Source: Erythroxylum novogranatense (taxonomy: Eukaryota > Streptophyta > Magnoliopsida > Malpighiales > Erythroxylaceae). Taken from it: 64,000 bases of DNA. Position numbers and translations under genes: made by a program. Positions 10,510 to 21,856 of this stretch are shown here, one piece after another. The stretch lies in NCBI GenBank assembly GCA_029891385.1, contig CM057225.1, positions 12,127,060-12,191,059 of the forward strand, written 5' to 3'. Below the pieces are notes generated by a model. It saw only the letters and a list, made by a program, of their open reading frames with translations, did not search any database and was not told where the DNA came from. Each line of letters opens with the position of its first letter. The stretch's first letter is position 1.

Positions 10510-11856
10510 AATTCCCCCACACTTAGACCTTTGTACTCCTGGACAAAGTTTACAAGAGTCAAAAAGAATACAAGAGGAAAAGAAAATAGCACCCATTCTC
10601 AAAATAATAAAATGAAATCGACGCAAGCTACTTCCTCATAATTCAACCACAGCAAATAAGAAGAAAGCTAACAGAATAAACACTAAAAGAATTCAAGTAC
10701 AAGAGATTGAGCAAGCGAAACTCTCAAGATATAGTGTTTACGCTCACTCACTTGTGTCTAGGGTATTTTCTCTCAATCTACTTAAGTCACCTCCTACCAT
10801 AAGCATGTCAATTCTATTTCTCCACCACAAAACTATCATTTTGAAGATCAAGAGGACTTTGAGGGTTGTAATGTACGGAAGGCTAAATAAATGATGAAGT
10901 AGAAGAATGAAAATATGAGCATATGCACTAAATGCAAACTAATGTCATCGGTAGAATTCAAACTAAGCAGTTGCATAAACCTGAATGCAACATTATTCTT
11001 TTCATTCTTTTCTTTTCTTACCTTTTGCTTTTATTTATTTTTATGATTTTATGAACATTGTAGAGACATTGTCCCTTTACGGACACACAAAACATTTTTT
11101 TACAAATATATATTTTTTGTTTTGACATAGGCAAAATAACTAATGACATCACAAGAATATGAATGCAAATGCTCATGCGAGCAGAAAGCTCAAAGGGCTA
11201 GCAATGGATAAATGTGTAAGGGACGGTGTTTAGGAAATGGGTTTAAGAAGGAACATACTCTATCACATCAACAAAATCTAGTCCATCAAGCTTGAGTAAG
11301 AATTGAAACAAGTTCTAGAGAAGGATGAAATAAGCGGATGCACACAAAGATTGAAGAAAAGAAATTAGGCCCAAATATCCTTCCAACAAGGGTATTATCT
11401 CGATGAATAATCTCAGGTCTTAAAACTTAAAGTCTGCTTTGTTAGCATACCTTAATTCACTTTGAATTGAAATCATCAAAAGTAAAATGAGTCAAGACCA
11501 ACTATCATTAAAAGAATGGAAGAGATTTTCATAAACTCAAGTACCACTTTGAACTTATAAGGTCTTTGAAACACAAAAGGTACAAAAGTTTCATGCGGAA
11601 GAAGTTGAATTGAGAAAATTTTCATTCTGTAAAAATGGGTGGACATCATGACGTGTAACATACTGCGCCATGACGTCACAGTGATGAATGTGAGCCTCGT
11701 CGCGGTGTGTGACCTGTCGCCGTGATGAGGAACAGCAGAATGACAACAAATTTTTTAATTTACCAAGTTTTTACCAACAGAATGCAAGATTGGCTAACAC
11801 ATTCATAAATAAAATGTCAAACAGGCATACAAAAAGAAAGATAGATGGGAAAACAG
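10510..11856 (-). other. Element B interior, first copy, non-coding
   Basis: Begins with a polypurine tract on the minus strand (AATTCCCCCACACTT on +, 10510-10524). It is homologous to 38466 to about 39530 of element C, the non-coding 3' part of that interior. The far end is fused to LTR sequence at CTATCTTTAAG (11857), so primer site and gag are lost. Antisense and sense open frames are short and unlike any protein I recognise. Confidence 0.8.
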
Positions 11857-13493
11857 CTATCTTTAAGTCCAGGGTCTTAATTAATGGACTCCTGTCACTC
11901 TCGACTCCATTTCTCAAGACCCCATTGAGTGCTCTTGAGCCTCAGAACCTTAAAGGGCTCTTTAAGTCCAAGATCTTGATCAATGAACTCCATTGCTCAA
12001 GATCCCATTAAGCGCATCTTAGTGTGTGTTGTGGATTAAAAATCACTAAGTTTGAATAATGAACCTTAAAGGATTCTCTTTAAGTCTAGGGTCGTGATTA
12101 ATGGACTCCTGTCACTCTCGACTCCATTTCTCAAGAGCACCAAGAACCTTAAAGGAACCTTTAAGTCCAAGGTTTTAATCAATGAACTCCATTGCTTAAA
12201 ACCTTGTTAAAAGCATCTTAGTGTGTACAGTGGATTTGCCAATGCAATGGGTCAAAATGAAATCTATCATCAACTCAATACCAAACACAACTAAGCGTAT
12301 AAAGAGAATCAACAAGATCACAAGTCGACATATATGAGACTTCATATATTAAAGCACAAAGTTCTACATAAACAAATCCATAACACATTACATTGTTCAA
12401 AGACTTAATTAAACTCTAATTAAGCTAATCTAACTACAAAGCAATAAACCCCAACTCGGTTGTTCATAACAATGTAGTTAAATGTGACAATGTAATCTAC
12501 CAATCCAAACAACACATTAAATGTCAAACATTTAGCTATAATCAAGTAGCTTCACTACAAATTAACCACCCTAAACCTAGGCATTTATAAATCATAGCTA
12601 ACTACAGATTAAGCTACTCCCCTTTGAAGCTCGGTGAACTCCAGCCATCACTGCGTCTCCAGGAGAAAATGAATGCCTAACCACACATTATAACTGGAAA
12701 CTTCACAACTTGTGAAGAATCCAAGCTACCACGATGGAGTCGGCAGTGAAAATGGGCAGCAAAACCTATGTGAAATTTCACCCAGGGAACCCCGAAGGGA
12801 ACCCTGGATGGTGAGGCCGTGAATCTCTCCCCTCTCTTCTTTCTTCTCCCTTCACTCGTCTCCCTTCTCTCGGCTGTCTGTCGATCTCCCTCTCCAGATG
12901 ATGTTCTTCGTAACCTAATTCAGTATAGGATTTAAAGGATGGGTCACGGGCCGGGTCGGTACAGTGAGAGAAATCTCTATTTGGAGTCCGGTATCCGCCC
13001 GCACGCGTCATGACGAATAAAATAATTAAATCAAATTAAATCATGCGACGTGTGCTTTATCTTGCTTTCGCGCGAGATGTGCGGGACGCCGTGACGTACG
13101 ATCTGGTTTGCTCGTCGCGACGTGCTGACTTGTTGACGTCGCGACGTACGATCTGTATTGATGCGCCGCGATGTGGGAATCACATTTCGCCGCAGCGAGG
13201 TGATTAGTTCACGCCGCGACGTGCCTCAAGGACTTCATGCAGTGTTGACTCTTCTGATCCTTCTTGACTCCTTTTCTCCTACAATATAAAATAACAATTT
13301 GCAGTATCAATTGTCCTCATGAAAATAATAGAGAAATTAATATCAGATCATGACAATTTACCGACAAATTATGAATTAAAAGAGCTCATTATGAGGAACC
13401 AATTTAAGCACAAAAATCATGAATTAAGAGTCAAAAAGTGCATTAACAACCATGAAAGTGTATCCAATTATATATTAAACTTGGGTTCAATCA
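11857..13493 (-). repeat. Element B truncated LTR, second copy
   Basis: Matches 8886-10509 closely but lacks the first 0.54 kb of the full copy. Differences cluster in the CpG-rich island (about 13005-13230). Confidence 0.85.
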
Positions 13494-14840
13494 AATTCTC
13501 CCACACTTAGACCTTTGTACTCCTGGACAAAGTTTACAAGAGTCAAAAAGAATACAAGAGGAAAAGAAAATAGCACCCATTCTCAAAACAATAAAATGAA
13601 ATCGATGCACTACTTCCTCGAATTCAACCACAGCAAATAAGAAGAAAGCTAACGAATAAACACTAAAAAATTCAAGTACAAGAGATTGAGCGAGCGAAAC
13701 TCTCAAGATATAGTGTTTACGCTCACTCACTTGTGTCTAGGTTATTTTCTCTCAATCTACTTAAGTCACCTCCTACCATAGGCATGTCAATTCTATTTCT
13801 CCACCACAAAACTATCATTTAAAGATCAAGAGGACTTTGAGGGTTGTAATATACGGAAGGCTAAATAAATGATGAAGTAGAAGAAAGAAAAATATGAGCA
13901 TATGCACTAAATGCAAACTAATGTCATCGGTAGAATTCAAACTAAGCAGTTGCATAAACCTGAATGCAACATTATTCTTTTCATTCTTTTTCATTTTTAC
14001 CTTTTGCTTTTTTTATTTTTTAATGATTTTATGAACATTGTAGAGACATTGTCCCTTTCTGGACACACAAAACATTTTTTTTTTACAAATATATATTTTT
14101 TTGTTTTTGACATAGGCAAAATAACTAATGACATCACAAGAATATGAATGCAAATGCTCATGGCAGGAAAGCTCAAAGGGCTAGCAATGGATAAATGTGT
14201 AAGGGGCGGTGTTTAGGAAATGGGTTTAAGAAGGAGCGCCTATCACATCAACAAAAATCTAGTCCATCAAGCTTCGAGTAAGAATTAAAACAAGTTCTAG
14301 AGAAGGATGAAATAAACAGATGCACACAAAGATTGAAGAAAAGAAATTAGGCCCAAATATCCTTCCAACAAGGGTATTATCTCGATGAATAATCTCGGTC
14401 TTAAAAACTTAAAGTCTTTGCTTTGTTAGCATACCTTAATTCACTTTGAATTGAAATCATCAAAAGTAAAATGAGTCAAGACCAACTATCATTAAAAGAA
14501 TGGAAGAGATTTTCATAAACTCAAGTACCACTTTGAACTTATAAGGTCTTTGAAACACAAAAGGTACAAAAGTTTCATGAGGAAGAAGTTGAATTGAGAA
14601 AAATTTTCATTCTGCAAAAATGGGTGGACATCGCGACGTGTAACATGCACGCCGCGACGTACAGGTGATGAATGTGAGCCTCGCCGCGGTGTGTGACCTG
14701 TCGTCGTGACGAGGAACAGCAGAATGACAACAAATTTTTTAATTTACCAAGTTTTTACCAACAGAATGCAAGATTGGCTAACACATTCATAAATAAGATG
14801 TCAAACAGGCATACAAAAAGAAAGATTGATGGGGAAACAA
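13494..14840 (-). other. Element B interior, second copy, non-coding
   Basis: Near-identical to 10510-11856, starting with the same polypurine tract (one T for C) and ending at the same fusion point before CTATCTTTAAG. Confidence 0.82.
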
Positions 14841-16454
14841 CTATCTTTAAGTCCAGGGTCTTAATTAATGGACTCCTTTCACTCTCGACTCCATTTCTCA
14901 AGACCCCATTGAGTGCTCTTGAGCCTCAGAACCTTAAAGGGCTCTTTAAGTCCAAGATCTTGATCAATGAACTCCATTGCTCAAGATCCCATTAAGCGCA
15001 TCTTAGTGTGTGTTGTGGATTAAAAATCACTAAGTTTGAATAATGAACCTTAAAGGATTCTCTTTAAGTCTAGGGTCGTGATTAATGGACTCCTGTCACT
15101 CTCGACTCCATTTCTCAAGAGCACCTAGAACCTTAAAGGAACCTTTAAGTCCAAGGTTTTAATCAAGGAACCTTGTTAAAAGCATCTTAGTGTGTGCAGT
15201 GGATTTGCCAATGCAATGGGTCAAAATGAAATCTAGCATCAACTCAATACCAAACACAACTAGGCAGATAAAAGAGAATCAAAAAGATCACAAGTCGACA
15301 TATATGAGACTTCATATATTAAAGCACAAAGTTCTACATAAACAAATCCATAACACATTACATTGTTCAGCACTTAATTAAACTCTAATTAAGCTAATCT
15401 AACTACAAAGCAATAAACCCCAACTCGGTTGTTCATAACAATGTAGTTAAATGTGACAATGTAATCTACCAATCCAATCAACACATTAAATGTCAAACAT
15501 TTAGCTATAATCAAGTAGCTTCACTACAAATTACAAACCCTAAACCTAGGCATTTATAAATCATAGCTAACTACAGATTAAGCTACTCCCCTTTGAAGCT
15601 CGGTGAACTCCAGCCATCACTGCGTCTCCAGGAGAAAATGAATGCCTAACCACACATTGTAACCGGAAACTTCACAACTCGTGAAGAATCCAAGCTACCA
15701 CGATGGAGTCGGCAGTGAAAATGGGCAGCAAAACCTATGTGAAATTTCTCCCAAGGAACCCCGAAGGGAACCCTGGATGGTGAGGCCGTGAATCTCTCCC
15801 CTCTCTTCTTTCTTCTCCCTTCACTCGTCTCCCTTCTCTCGGCCGTGCATCGATCTCCCTCTCCGGATGATGTTAAATCAGTAACCTAATTTAGTAGGAT
15901 TTAAAGGATGGGTCACGAAATTTGGTGCATGCGATGAGAGAAATCTCTATTTGGATTAGGGTATCCGTGCGCACGTCGAGACGAATAAAATAATTAAATC
16001 AAATTAAATCATGACGTGTGCTCTGTCTTGCTCGCCGACGAGAGATATCAGGGACGCCTTGACGTCGATCTGGTTTGCTTTCGCCATGACGTCTTCGACT
16101 TGTTGACGTCGCGACATACGATCTGTATTGATGCGCGCGATGTAGAATCACATTTCGCATGGCGAGGTGATTAGTTCACGCCATGACGTGCCTCAAGGAC
16201 TTCATGCGTGTTGACTCTTCCGATCCTTCTTGACTCCTTTTCTACTACAATATAAAATAACAATTTGCGTATCAATTGTCCTCATGAAAATAATAGAAAT
16301 TAATATCGGATCATGACAATTTACGAAAATTATGAATTAAAAGAGCTCATTATGAGGAACCAATTTAAGCACAAAAATCATGAATTAAGAGTCAAAAAGT
16401 GCATTAACAACCATGAAAGTGTATCCAATTATATATTAAACTTGGGTTCAATCA
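14841..16454 (-). repeat. Element B truncated LTR, third copy (outer 5' end on minus strand)
   Basis: Same truncation point as the second copy. Ends TTCAATCA against the ATGCA target duplication. Island differences from the other two copies lie at about 15960-16200. Confidence 0.85.
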
Positions 16455-17221
16455 ATGCACCTATATGATTGGAAAAGAGCCTGAGAGCTCCAGTACTCTC
16501 ATTTTTCATGTGTTTGTACTGATTTGTGATATGTGTATGACCTTGAGAAGGATTGTTTATGTGGATTATTTATTAATGAGTTGCTGTTGGGATTCTCCTT
16601 GGGAGAGCTCGCTAGAAAATCTGCTATGGTTTACGTGTTGTGGAAGGTGAGAGTAGTGTGGCAAATTCTGGGCTGATGTGCTCATGTGGTCAATTTTGAG
16701 TATGTTGGGTTGTGTTGAAATTTTTGGGTTGATATAGGTAGAATGGGATCCTTTAGACTTCTGGAGGGTGTTAGTCGAGCTATAGAGCTTTTCCAGGATG
16801 TTTTATGAGCTATTTTAAGGTGTGTTAATTTGTAGATATGAGTTGTTAGAATCAGATGCAGGTGCTGTCTAAATGGCAGATTTCAGGCGGAAGCTTTGAG
16901 TCAACTTTTGACCCTTATAGATTTGGATTTTAGTTCGGTGATCTTCATAAAAATTGTAGATAATTCTTTTACCTTTCCATAGACACTAAGTTTTCTAAAT
17001 TTGGAGTTTGGGGTCAAAAGTTATGGTGTTTATAAGTTTTCATATTGTTTATGGAGAGCTAGTCGATCAGTCTTAGAGTAAACTTTTAATTTCTTTAGTG
17101 TCCGAGCTTGCCATAGAGTCCTTCTTGAAGATGGTAGAGCTGTCTCTTAGCTTTCCAACGAAACAAACCGTGTCTAATTCGGAGCTCGGAGTCAAAAGAT
17201 ATGGAGGTTTGAAGTTTAGAG

Positions 17222-17400
17222 GTTGGATCGCGTGGCCGATCGCTCGCCCGCTCGAGCGAGCTCTCGCGCGCAACCCGCACAGGCGAGCTCCTGCGCACAG
17301 GCTGTGCAGGCGAGCTCTTGCATGCAGCCCGCACGGGCGAGCTCCTGCACGCAGCCCGTGCGGACGGGCTCTTGCATCTACCGAGCGACCTTTGGGGTCG
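17222..17400 (+). repeat. GC-rich palindrome island, element A 5' LTR
   Basis: Five or so repeats of a GCGAGCTCNTGC-like unit about 30 bases apart, starting GATCGCTCGCCCGCTCGAGC. The 3' LTR has a shorter version at 29525-29640. Open frames here (17098-17493, 17223-17441) are low-complexity Arg/Ala artefacts of the repeat. Confidence 0.75.
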
Positions 17401-17997
17401 ACTTGCGGCAGACCGACCTCCCTACCTTCATTTGGCCATAACTTTTTGCATAGACCTCTGATTAAGCTGATTTTTGAAGCGATGGATTCCTAAGAAAATT
17501 TTCTATCTTTTTATACCTGATTGGTCAGTATTGTTTTTAAATTGTAAAAAGTGGTTTGAAACAAAGTGTGATGGTCAGTAGTTAAAGTCTGAATATACTT
17601 CACTTATTTTGAAATATTTTGAGCTATAGAGCTCCGATTGAGGCGATTCTTGTTTATAATTAAACTAGAGACCTAAACCTACAAGTTATATGAAGGTGCC
17701 GAGCTGTAATTTTACCTCTAAGATTTTATAATTCTGACATGAAGTCGGTAAAGTGTCAGTTTTGACTGTTTTCTTTAGATAGTATTTTGAGCATAATTTT
17801 TTCATTTCTAATCCGAATTGAGCGATTTCAGTGACGTTAGAATCATTAGATCATGAGGAACAAATTTTATTATAAAACCAATCCAAATCCTTCTTTTGGA
17901 GGTTTCCCAATTTGTGGCCAGTATGTTGTCGATTTTGGGCCTTCTATGCTTGTGTGCTTCCGAATGTTGGGCCTCGAAGACGGGGTCCAACATTGTT

Positions 17998-18010
17998 TGG
18001 TATCAGAGCC
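17998..18010 (+). other. Element A primer-binding site, Met type
   Basis: TGGTATCAGAGCC, five bases after the LTR end CCAACA. Unmutated. Confidence 0.92.
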
Positions 18011-18145
18011 AGGTTCACTCCTAGGCTTAGGATGCATAGTAGGGAAATTTTTTTGCTATGTGATTAAATTTTTGCATATACGAGTTGATTGTTTGTATTA
18101 AGTGACATGCATATCATGCATACATATAGAAACTAAGATTAAAAC
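18011..18145 (+). other. Element A leader remnant
   Basis: About 135 bases after the primer site. Homologous to the leader of E on the minus strand (51944 down to about 51810), sharing TAGGCTTAGGATGCATAG-like and GACATGCATATCATGCA words. Cut off by the 5' LTR of D at 18146. Confidence 0.8.
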
Positions 18146-18687
18146 TGTAACATCCTGTCACCGATGGGATGGGTACAGTTCATTGCATTCATATTTGGCA
18201 TGCTCATGCATGATTTAGTTATGTATAATTGGCAATGATTGTATTGGCATTCGTACGTACATACATGTATGACATATGTCAGGTTTGATTTGGGTAATTT
18301 GGATTTGGAGATGATTAGGGCATGTGTGATAATTAGGTCAAATTAGGCGCAAGAATTGAATTTGAGTTAGAAATGAAAGTTAGGGAATTGAATTATGAAA
18401 TTGGAGTATACGATTATGAGTTTTCTATTTTTGAGGATTTATAGGAATTTTTTTGGAATTTTCGAAGCAATAGACCCGGACCGAAAAAGTGATCAATGAC
18501 TGGTTAATTAGATTCCCGATTCCGAAATTGATTATCCAATGGCACGGACAGATTAGAAATGTGAATTGAGGAATTAGGGTTTAGCCATTGGAATTCGGGA
18601 GGAATTAAAATTAGAAATCGGATCGAGGTGGTTCGGATTTTGGCCTTGTGGCATTTAATTGCCAAACAATCCTTATTAATCCTTTAA

Positions 18688-18698
18688 TATATATATAG
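18688..18698 (+). promoter_or_regulatory. Candidate TATA box, element D LTR
   Basis: TATATATATAGG, about 545 bases into the LTR and about 1 kb upstream of the splice donor candidate. The only strong TATA element in this LTR. Absent from the 3' LTR because of the internal deletion. Confidence 0.5.
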
Positions 18699-19277
18699 GC
18701 TAACCTTTGAAATCTTGCTCCACGACTTCTTCTTGCTTTTGACAGACGCATCTTCTTCCTTCTTTCTCCATCGTGATTTCTTCTTGGTTCCTTCTTGATA
18801 GTTGCTTCTTCTTCCACCCTTAAATCATTTCATTTAGTTTGGGTTGAAGATAATGGAGAGATGTTTTGCTTTGGGTGTTGCCGTGGGTGGTGATTGAGTT
18901 GGGAGTTGGAGATTTGAAGTGGTTTTCAAAGGTTAAAGGCTTTAATCAAGTAAGTTCCTACTTGTTTATGTTTTAAATAGTTTGATTTGAACATTGGATT
19001 AAGGTAATAATTGTTTGAGAATTTATAGATTTTCGGATGATGTAGGTTTAGGGAAAATGTTGATTTTTATTTTGGGTAATTGTTGAATAATGGTTATTTG
19101 GTGAATCTAAACTTAGGAATGAGTTGTGTTAAGTGTAAAATGTTGTTTTAGAGTGTTTAGAATAGAAAGGAATGGATTAGAACTGAAAAATCTGGGAATT
19201 TCTAGGTTTTACGGCGATTACGAGATTGCCTTGTGGTACGAAGAACTGCCCATGGCGAAAGCAAGGCAAATACTTAC

Positions 19278-19420
19278 ACGCCGCGACGAAAGCGAATCTG
19301 ACCCAGCGTCACGACGTGCTCAATGCGTACACCGCGGCGAAGAAGGAATCGTTCACCGCGGCAAAGGCGAAGTGGAAGGAGTTCGCCGCGGCGAGGGAGT
19401 AGGCGTTGCGACGAGGAGGG
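19278..19420 (+). repeat. Palindrome island, element D LTR
   Basis: Repeated ACGCCGCGACGA, ACACCGCGGCGA, TTCACCGCGGC and TTCGCCGCGGCGA words, about 20-35 bases apart. CGCCGCGGCG is a perfect palindrome. J (50118-50345) and C (38093-38215) carry closely similar words. Confidence 0.75.
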
Positions 19421-19737
19421 CCAATTTCCGAAAATGTAATTTTTGAGGTTTTGAAAATTGGGATTTAGGAACTTGATGATTTAATTGAATATGGATTGAT
19501 TTCAATTTGGAGATTATGAATTCGGGATTTAAAACTTGAGATCGGGAAATTCGGATTAGTGTCGAGAATGTCATAACATGTATAGTACGTACATTATTTG
19601 ATTCATATGCATCATTGAACATTGGAATGGATACAATTAGTAATGTTATCTATGTTTTGATTATTATAGAGGTGCCAGTGGATCGCCGATTGTCCGACGT
19701 AGGCGAGACTTCCCGACAGTAGCTCGGAAGTTCTGAG

Positions 19738-20407
19738 GTGAGTAACCTAGTTGGTTTCTCAACCTATATGTGTTAAATCCTATGTAATATGCCATGTGGA
19801 GTTAAGGATGGATTGTATGTGTTTGTTTTGATTGATTTCGGACCACAGGTGTTCGAAATATTTGGACTTTGCTATAGAAGTGTTAATTGTGAATAAATTG
19901 TTCTTAATTGCTTTTCTAATGCAAATTTGGATAGTGATACTAGGTTGTGCTACCACTAGAGAAAATTGGGGATATGTGCATTCATGCCATTATGCATGAT
20001 CAGATAAAAGGAAGTTGTGACCGGTGCAGCTACCGTATTCAGAGCTTTAAGCTCAACGCACAGGGCCTAGTGCCCAATGATTTTCAGAGCTTTATGCTCA
20101 ACGTATTAGGGCTTTTGAGCCCAATGTTTTCAAAGCCAATGGCTCAACGTATATGAGCTCAGGCGCACGGTCACAACAACGAAAGAAAATGAAAGAGTCA
20201 CATGTGCATTGCATATATGAATGTTCAAATGTGAATTGTATGAAAGGCGTATCGCCTTATAAATGTGAAATTGAATGCATGTGATTTCCGTTTGTGATAT
20301 ATGTATGATATTGTATGAATGTTTGAATATGCATGAGTTGGGTGGACCATCGATGACGGTTTCTCACTGAGTTCGCAAACTCACCCAACATTGCATTTAT
20401 TTTTCAG
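19738..20407 (+). other. Putative leader intron in element D LTR
   Basis: TTCTGAG is followed by GTGAGTAACCTAGTTGG, a near-ideal plant donor; the end is GCATTTATTTTTCAG followed by GACAGC. CTCAC, about 28 bases before the AG, can serve as branch region. Length 670. The same arrangement is found in LARD1 and J. Confidence 0.58.
20042..20144 (+). repeat. Tandem hairpin array in element D LTR
   Basis: Five inverted repeats start every 21-25 bases: GAGCTT/AAGCTC (20042), GGGC/GCCC (20063), GAGC/GCTC (20087), GGGCT/AGCCC (20109) and AGCC/GGCT (20134). Linkers alternate between AACGTATTA-like and AATGTTTTCA-like. A corrupted copy is in the 3' LTR (26190-26300). Confidence 0.8.
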
Positions 20408-20795
20408 GACAGCTATAGTTTGACTCCTAGCTCCAATCAGTGTGATTTTTCCTACTATGTGTGTGCCGGTAAGAGGAGCATGGCCCACAGGTCTGTCAGC
20501 TGGGGATCTTTTGGGATATTTTGGGGATGACCTAGTTAGGAGTTATTACTGTTTATTTTTGGCTTATACAGTTGTAAATATGACCGAATGGTGTATTTAT
20601 GGTTTTAAGAAATGAAATGAGAAGTACTGTTGGGTTTTAAAATTTAGTGAATTCGATAGTACTGCTTTATTATATTGATGCCATGAGGTTTATAGAAATG
20701 ATCGAATCGTAGTGCACCCTCATCGTAGGTTATGCATCGGTACGACCTACGGGCGTCCTGGTGTATACTCTACGGTGAGGGGGCGCTACATTAGG

Positions 20796-20808
20796 TGGTA
20801 TCAGAGCA
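20796..20808 (+). other. Element D primer-binding site, Met type
   Basis: TGGTATCAGAGCA, five bases after the LTR end. The last base departs from the usual C. Confidence 0.92.
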
Positions 20809-20959
20809 TGGTTTGGTATCTTTTGAGCATAGTATATTTTAGGCTTGAATTTTGTAAGAAAAGTAGAAATTGATCAAGTTTGCAATTTTGTTGTAGGTCA
20901 TCCATCTTTGGTGATTAGGTAGATCAACTAGCTGACCAAGGATCAGTCGGAGCAAGTAG

Positions 20960-21843
20960 GGAGTCTTCAGTGCCTCTGTATGAGGAGCAGCCTCCTAGAG
21001 TTCCCATGAGACGGGAGCAGAGGTATGATCGTCTGCGTAAGCAAGGAGCTGTGGATTTCTATGGCCGCATAGACCCTGCTGAGGCTGAGATATGGTTGGA
21101 GAGGATCGAGCAGATCCTAGGTCAGATGGATTGCAACCACGAGGGCGCTTGATTATCTTGTCTCTTTGCTTGAGGTCCAAATTATCGATGGTGGAAGATC
21201 GTCTGGTAGTTGCACGGACCTTGTGTGTTGACTTGGGCTAATTTTCTTAGGGCCTTTCGGGATAATTTCATGCCCAAGGTTTATTTGGAAATGAAGATGC
21301 AGGAGTTCTTTGAGCTGAGACAGGGGTCGATGTCAGTAGCCGATTATGAGGTCAGGTTCAATGAGTTGTCGGCTTATGCGTCTGTTCTGATTGCCTCTGA
21401 GGCTGATAGGTACCGGAGATTTGAGGGAGGGCTTAATCTGGAGATTCATATCAGGTTAGCCCGGTCAGATATGGGCACCTTTATGGAGTTGAGAGCAGCT
21501 GCAATGAGGATTGAGCAGCTTTTGAGACAGAGTCGGGCTGATGCTGGTCAGGGATCTGGAGGCAAGAGATCTAGTGACAGTCAGGGTAGCTCTGGTAGGA
21601 GCTTGAGCCGACGCTAGAGCGAGTTCGGATCGACGAGGGATTGAAAAGTCGAGTTACTTGAGAGGGAGATTTGGGCAGATTGGAAGTGGCAATAGTAGTG
21701 GCAGAAGGGCAGGATAGGCCTTGCCAGTATGTGTGCATTGTGATAAGAGGCACAGTGGAGAGTGTTGGAGAGTGACAGGAGCCTGTTTAGCCTGTGGATC
21801 TATGGATCACATGATTCGGAGTTGTCCTCTGACTTTGGGAGTT
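20960..21843 (+). pseudogene. Element D gag with two zinc knuckles (decayed)
   Basis: N-terminal part reads FYGRIDPAEAEIWLERIEQI, the chromovirus gag signature (compare E at 51326-51530). After stops at about 21150-21205 the frame resumes with LTWANFLRAFRDNFMPKVYL and MSVADYEVRFNELSAYA, the retrotransposon gag core. In a shifted frame at 21721-21840, CVHCDKRHSGEC and CLACGSMDHMIRSC give two CCHC-type knuckles that would bind element RNA. The true start is upstream of the first open stretch and not recoverable. Several stops after 21617 separate core from knuckles. Confidence 0.88.
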
Positions 21844-21856
21844 CAGTCAGCTGCTA

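Larger units (their letters stand above)
8344..16454 (-). mobile_element. Element B, Athila-type remnant with tandemly amplified LTR-internal units
   Basis: Flanked by ATGCA (8339-8343 and 16455-16459) inside the 5' LTR of A. Begins TGATCGCGGC and ends GGGTTCAATCA; minus orientation is shown by AAGTGTGGGGGAATT-type polypurine tracts read on the minus strand at 10510-10524 and 13494-13508. Structure on the + strand: full LTR, 1.35 kb interior, truncated LTR, 1.35 kb interior, truncated LTR. The repeated units start at 8886, 11857 and 14841 (2971 and 2984 bases). There is no primer site, gag or pol. LTR and interior are related to element C. Confidence 0.88.
6773..17992 (+). repeat. Element A 5' LTR, split by element B
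   Basis: Two blocks, 6773-8343 and 16455-17992, are together homologous to 27096-30252. Left of B it carries the putative intron (7551-8148) and the conserved class II block (7793-7841). Right of B it carries modules spaced about 178 bp (CTTTCCA at 16973 and 17151) and a GC-rich palindrome island (17222-17400). Compared with the 3' copy it lacks about 95 bp near 6830, including the (TA)n run. Confidence 0.9.
18146..20790 (+). repeat. Element D 5' LTR, 2.6 kb, class I
   Basis: Begins TGTAACATCCTGTCACCG and ends GGGCGCTACA, six bases before the primer site TGGTATCAGAGCA. In order: TATA-like run (18688-18698), palindrome island (19278-19420), putative intron (19738-20407) and hairpin array (20042-20144). 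No protein-coding signal; the open frame 19126-19446 covers the island and is not credible. Confidence 0.92.

Noticed and set aside
17098..17493. Open frame of 131 codons, Arg/Ala/Pro-rich
   Set aside because: It covers the GC-rich palindrome island of the element A LTR; composition follows from the repeat, the 3' LTR copy differs in length, and no protein family is recognised.
19126..19446. Open frame of 106 codons in the D LTR
   Set aside because: Spans the palindrome island, and the 3' LTR shows the region is deletable; no similarity recognised.
20042..20144. Regularly spaced short repeats resembling a CRISPR array
   Set aside because: Spacing of 21-25 bases, arms of 4-6 bases and plant retrotransposon context do not fit CRISPR; no cas genes.
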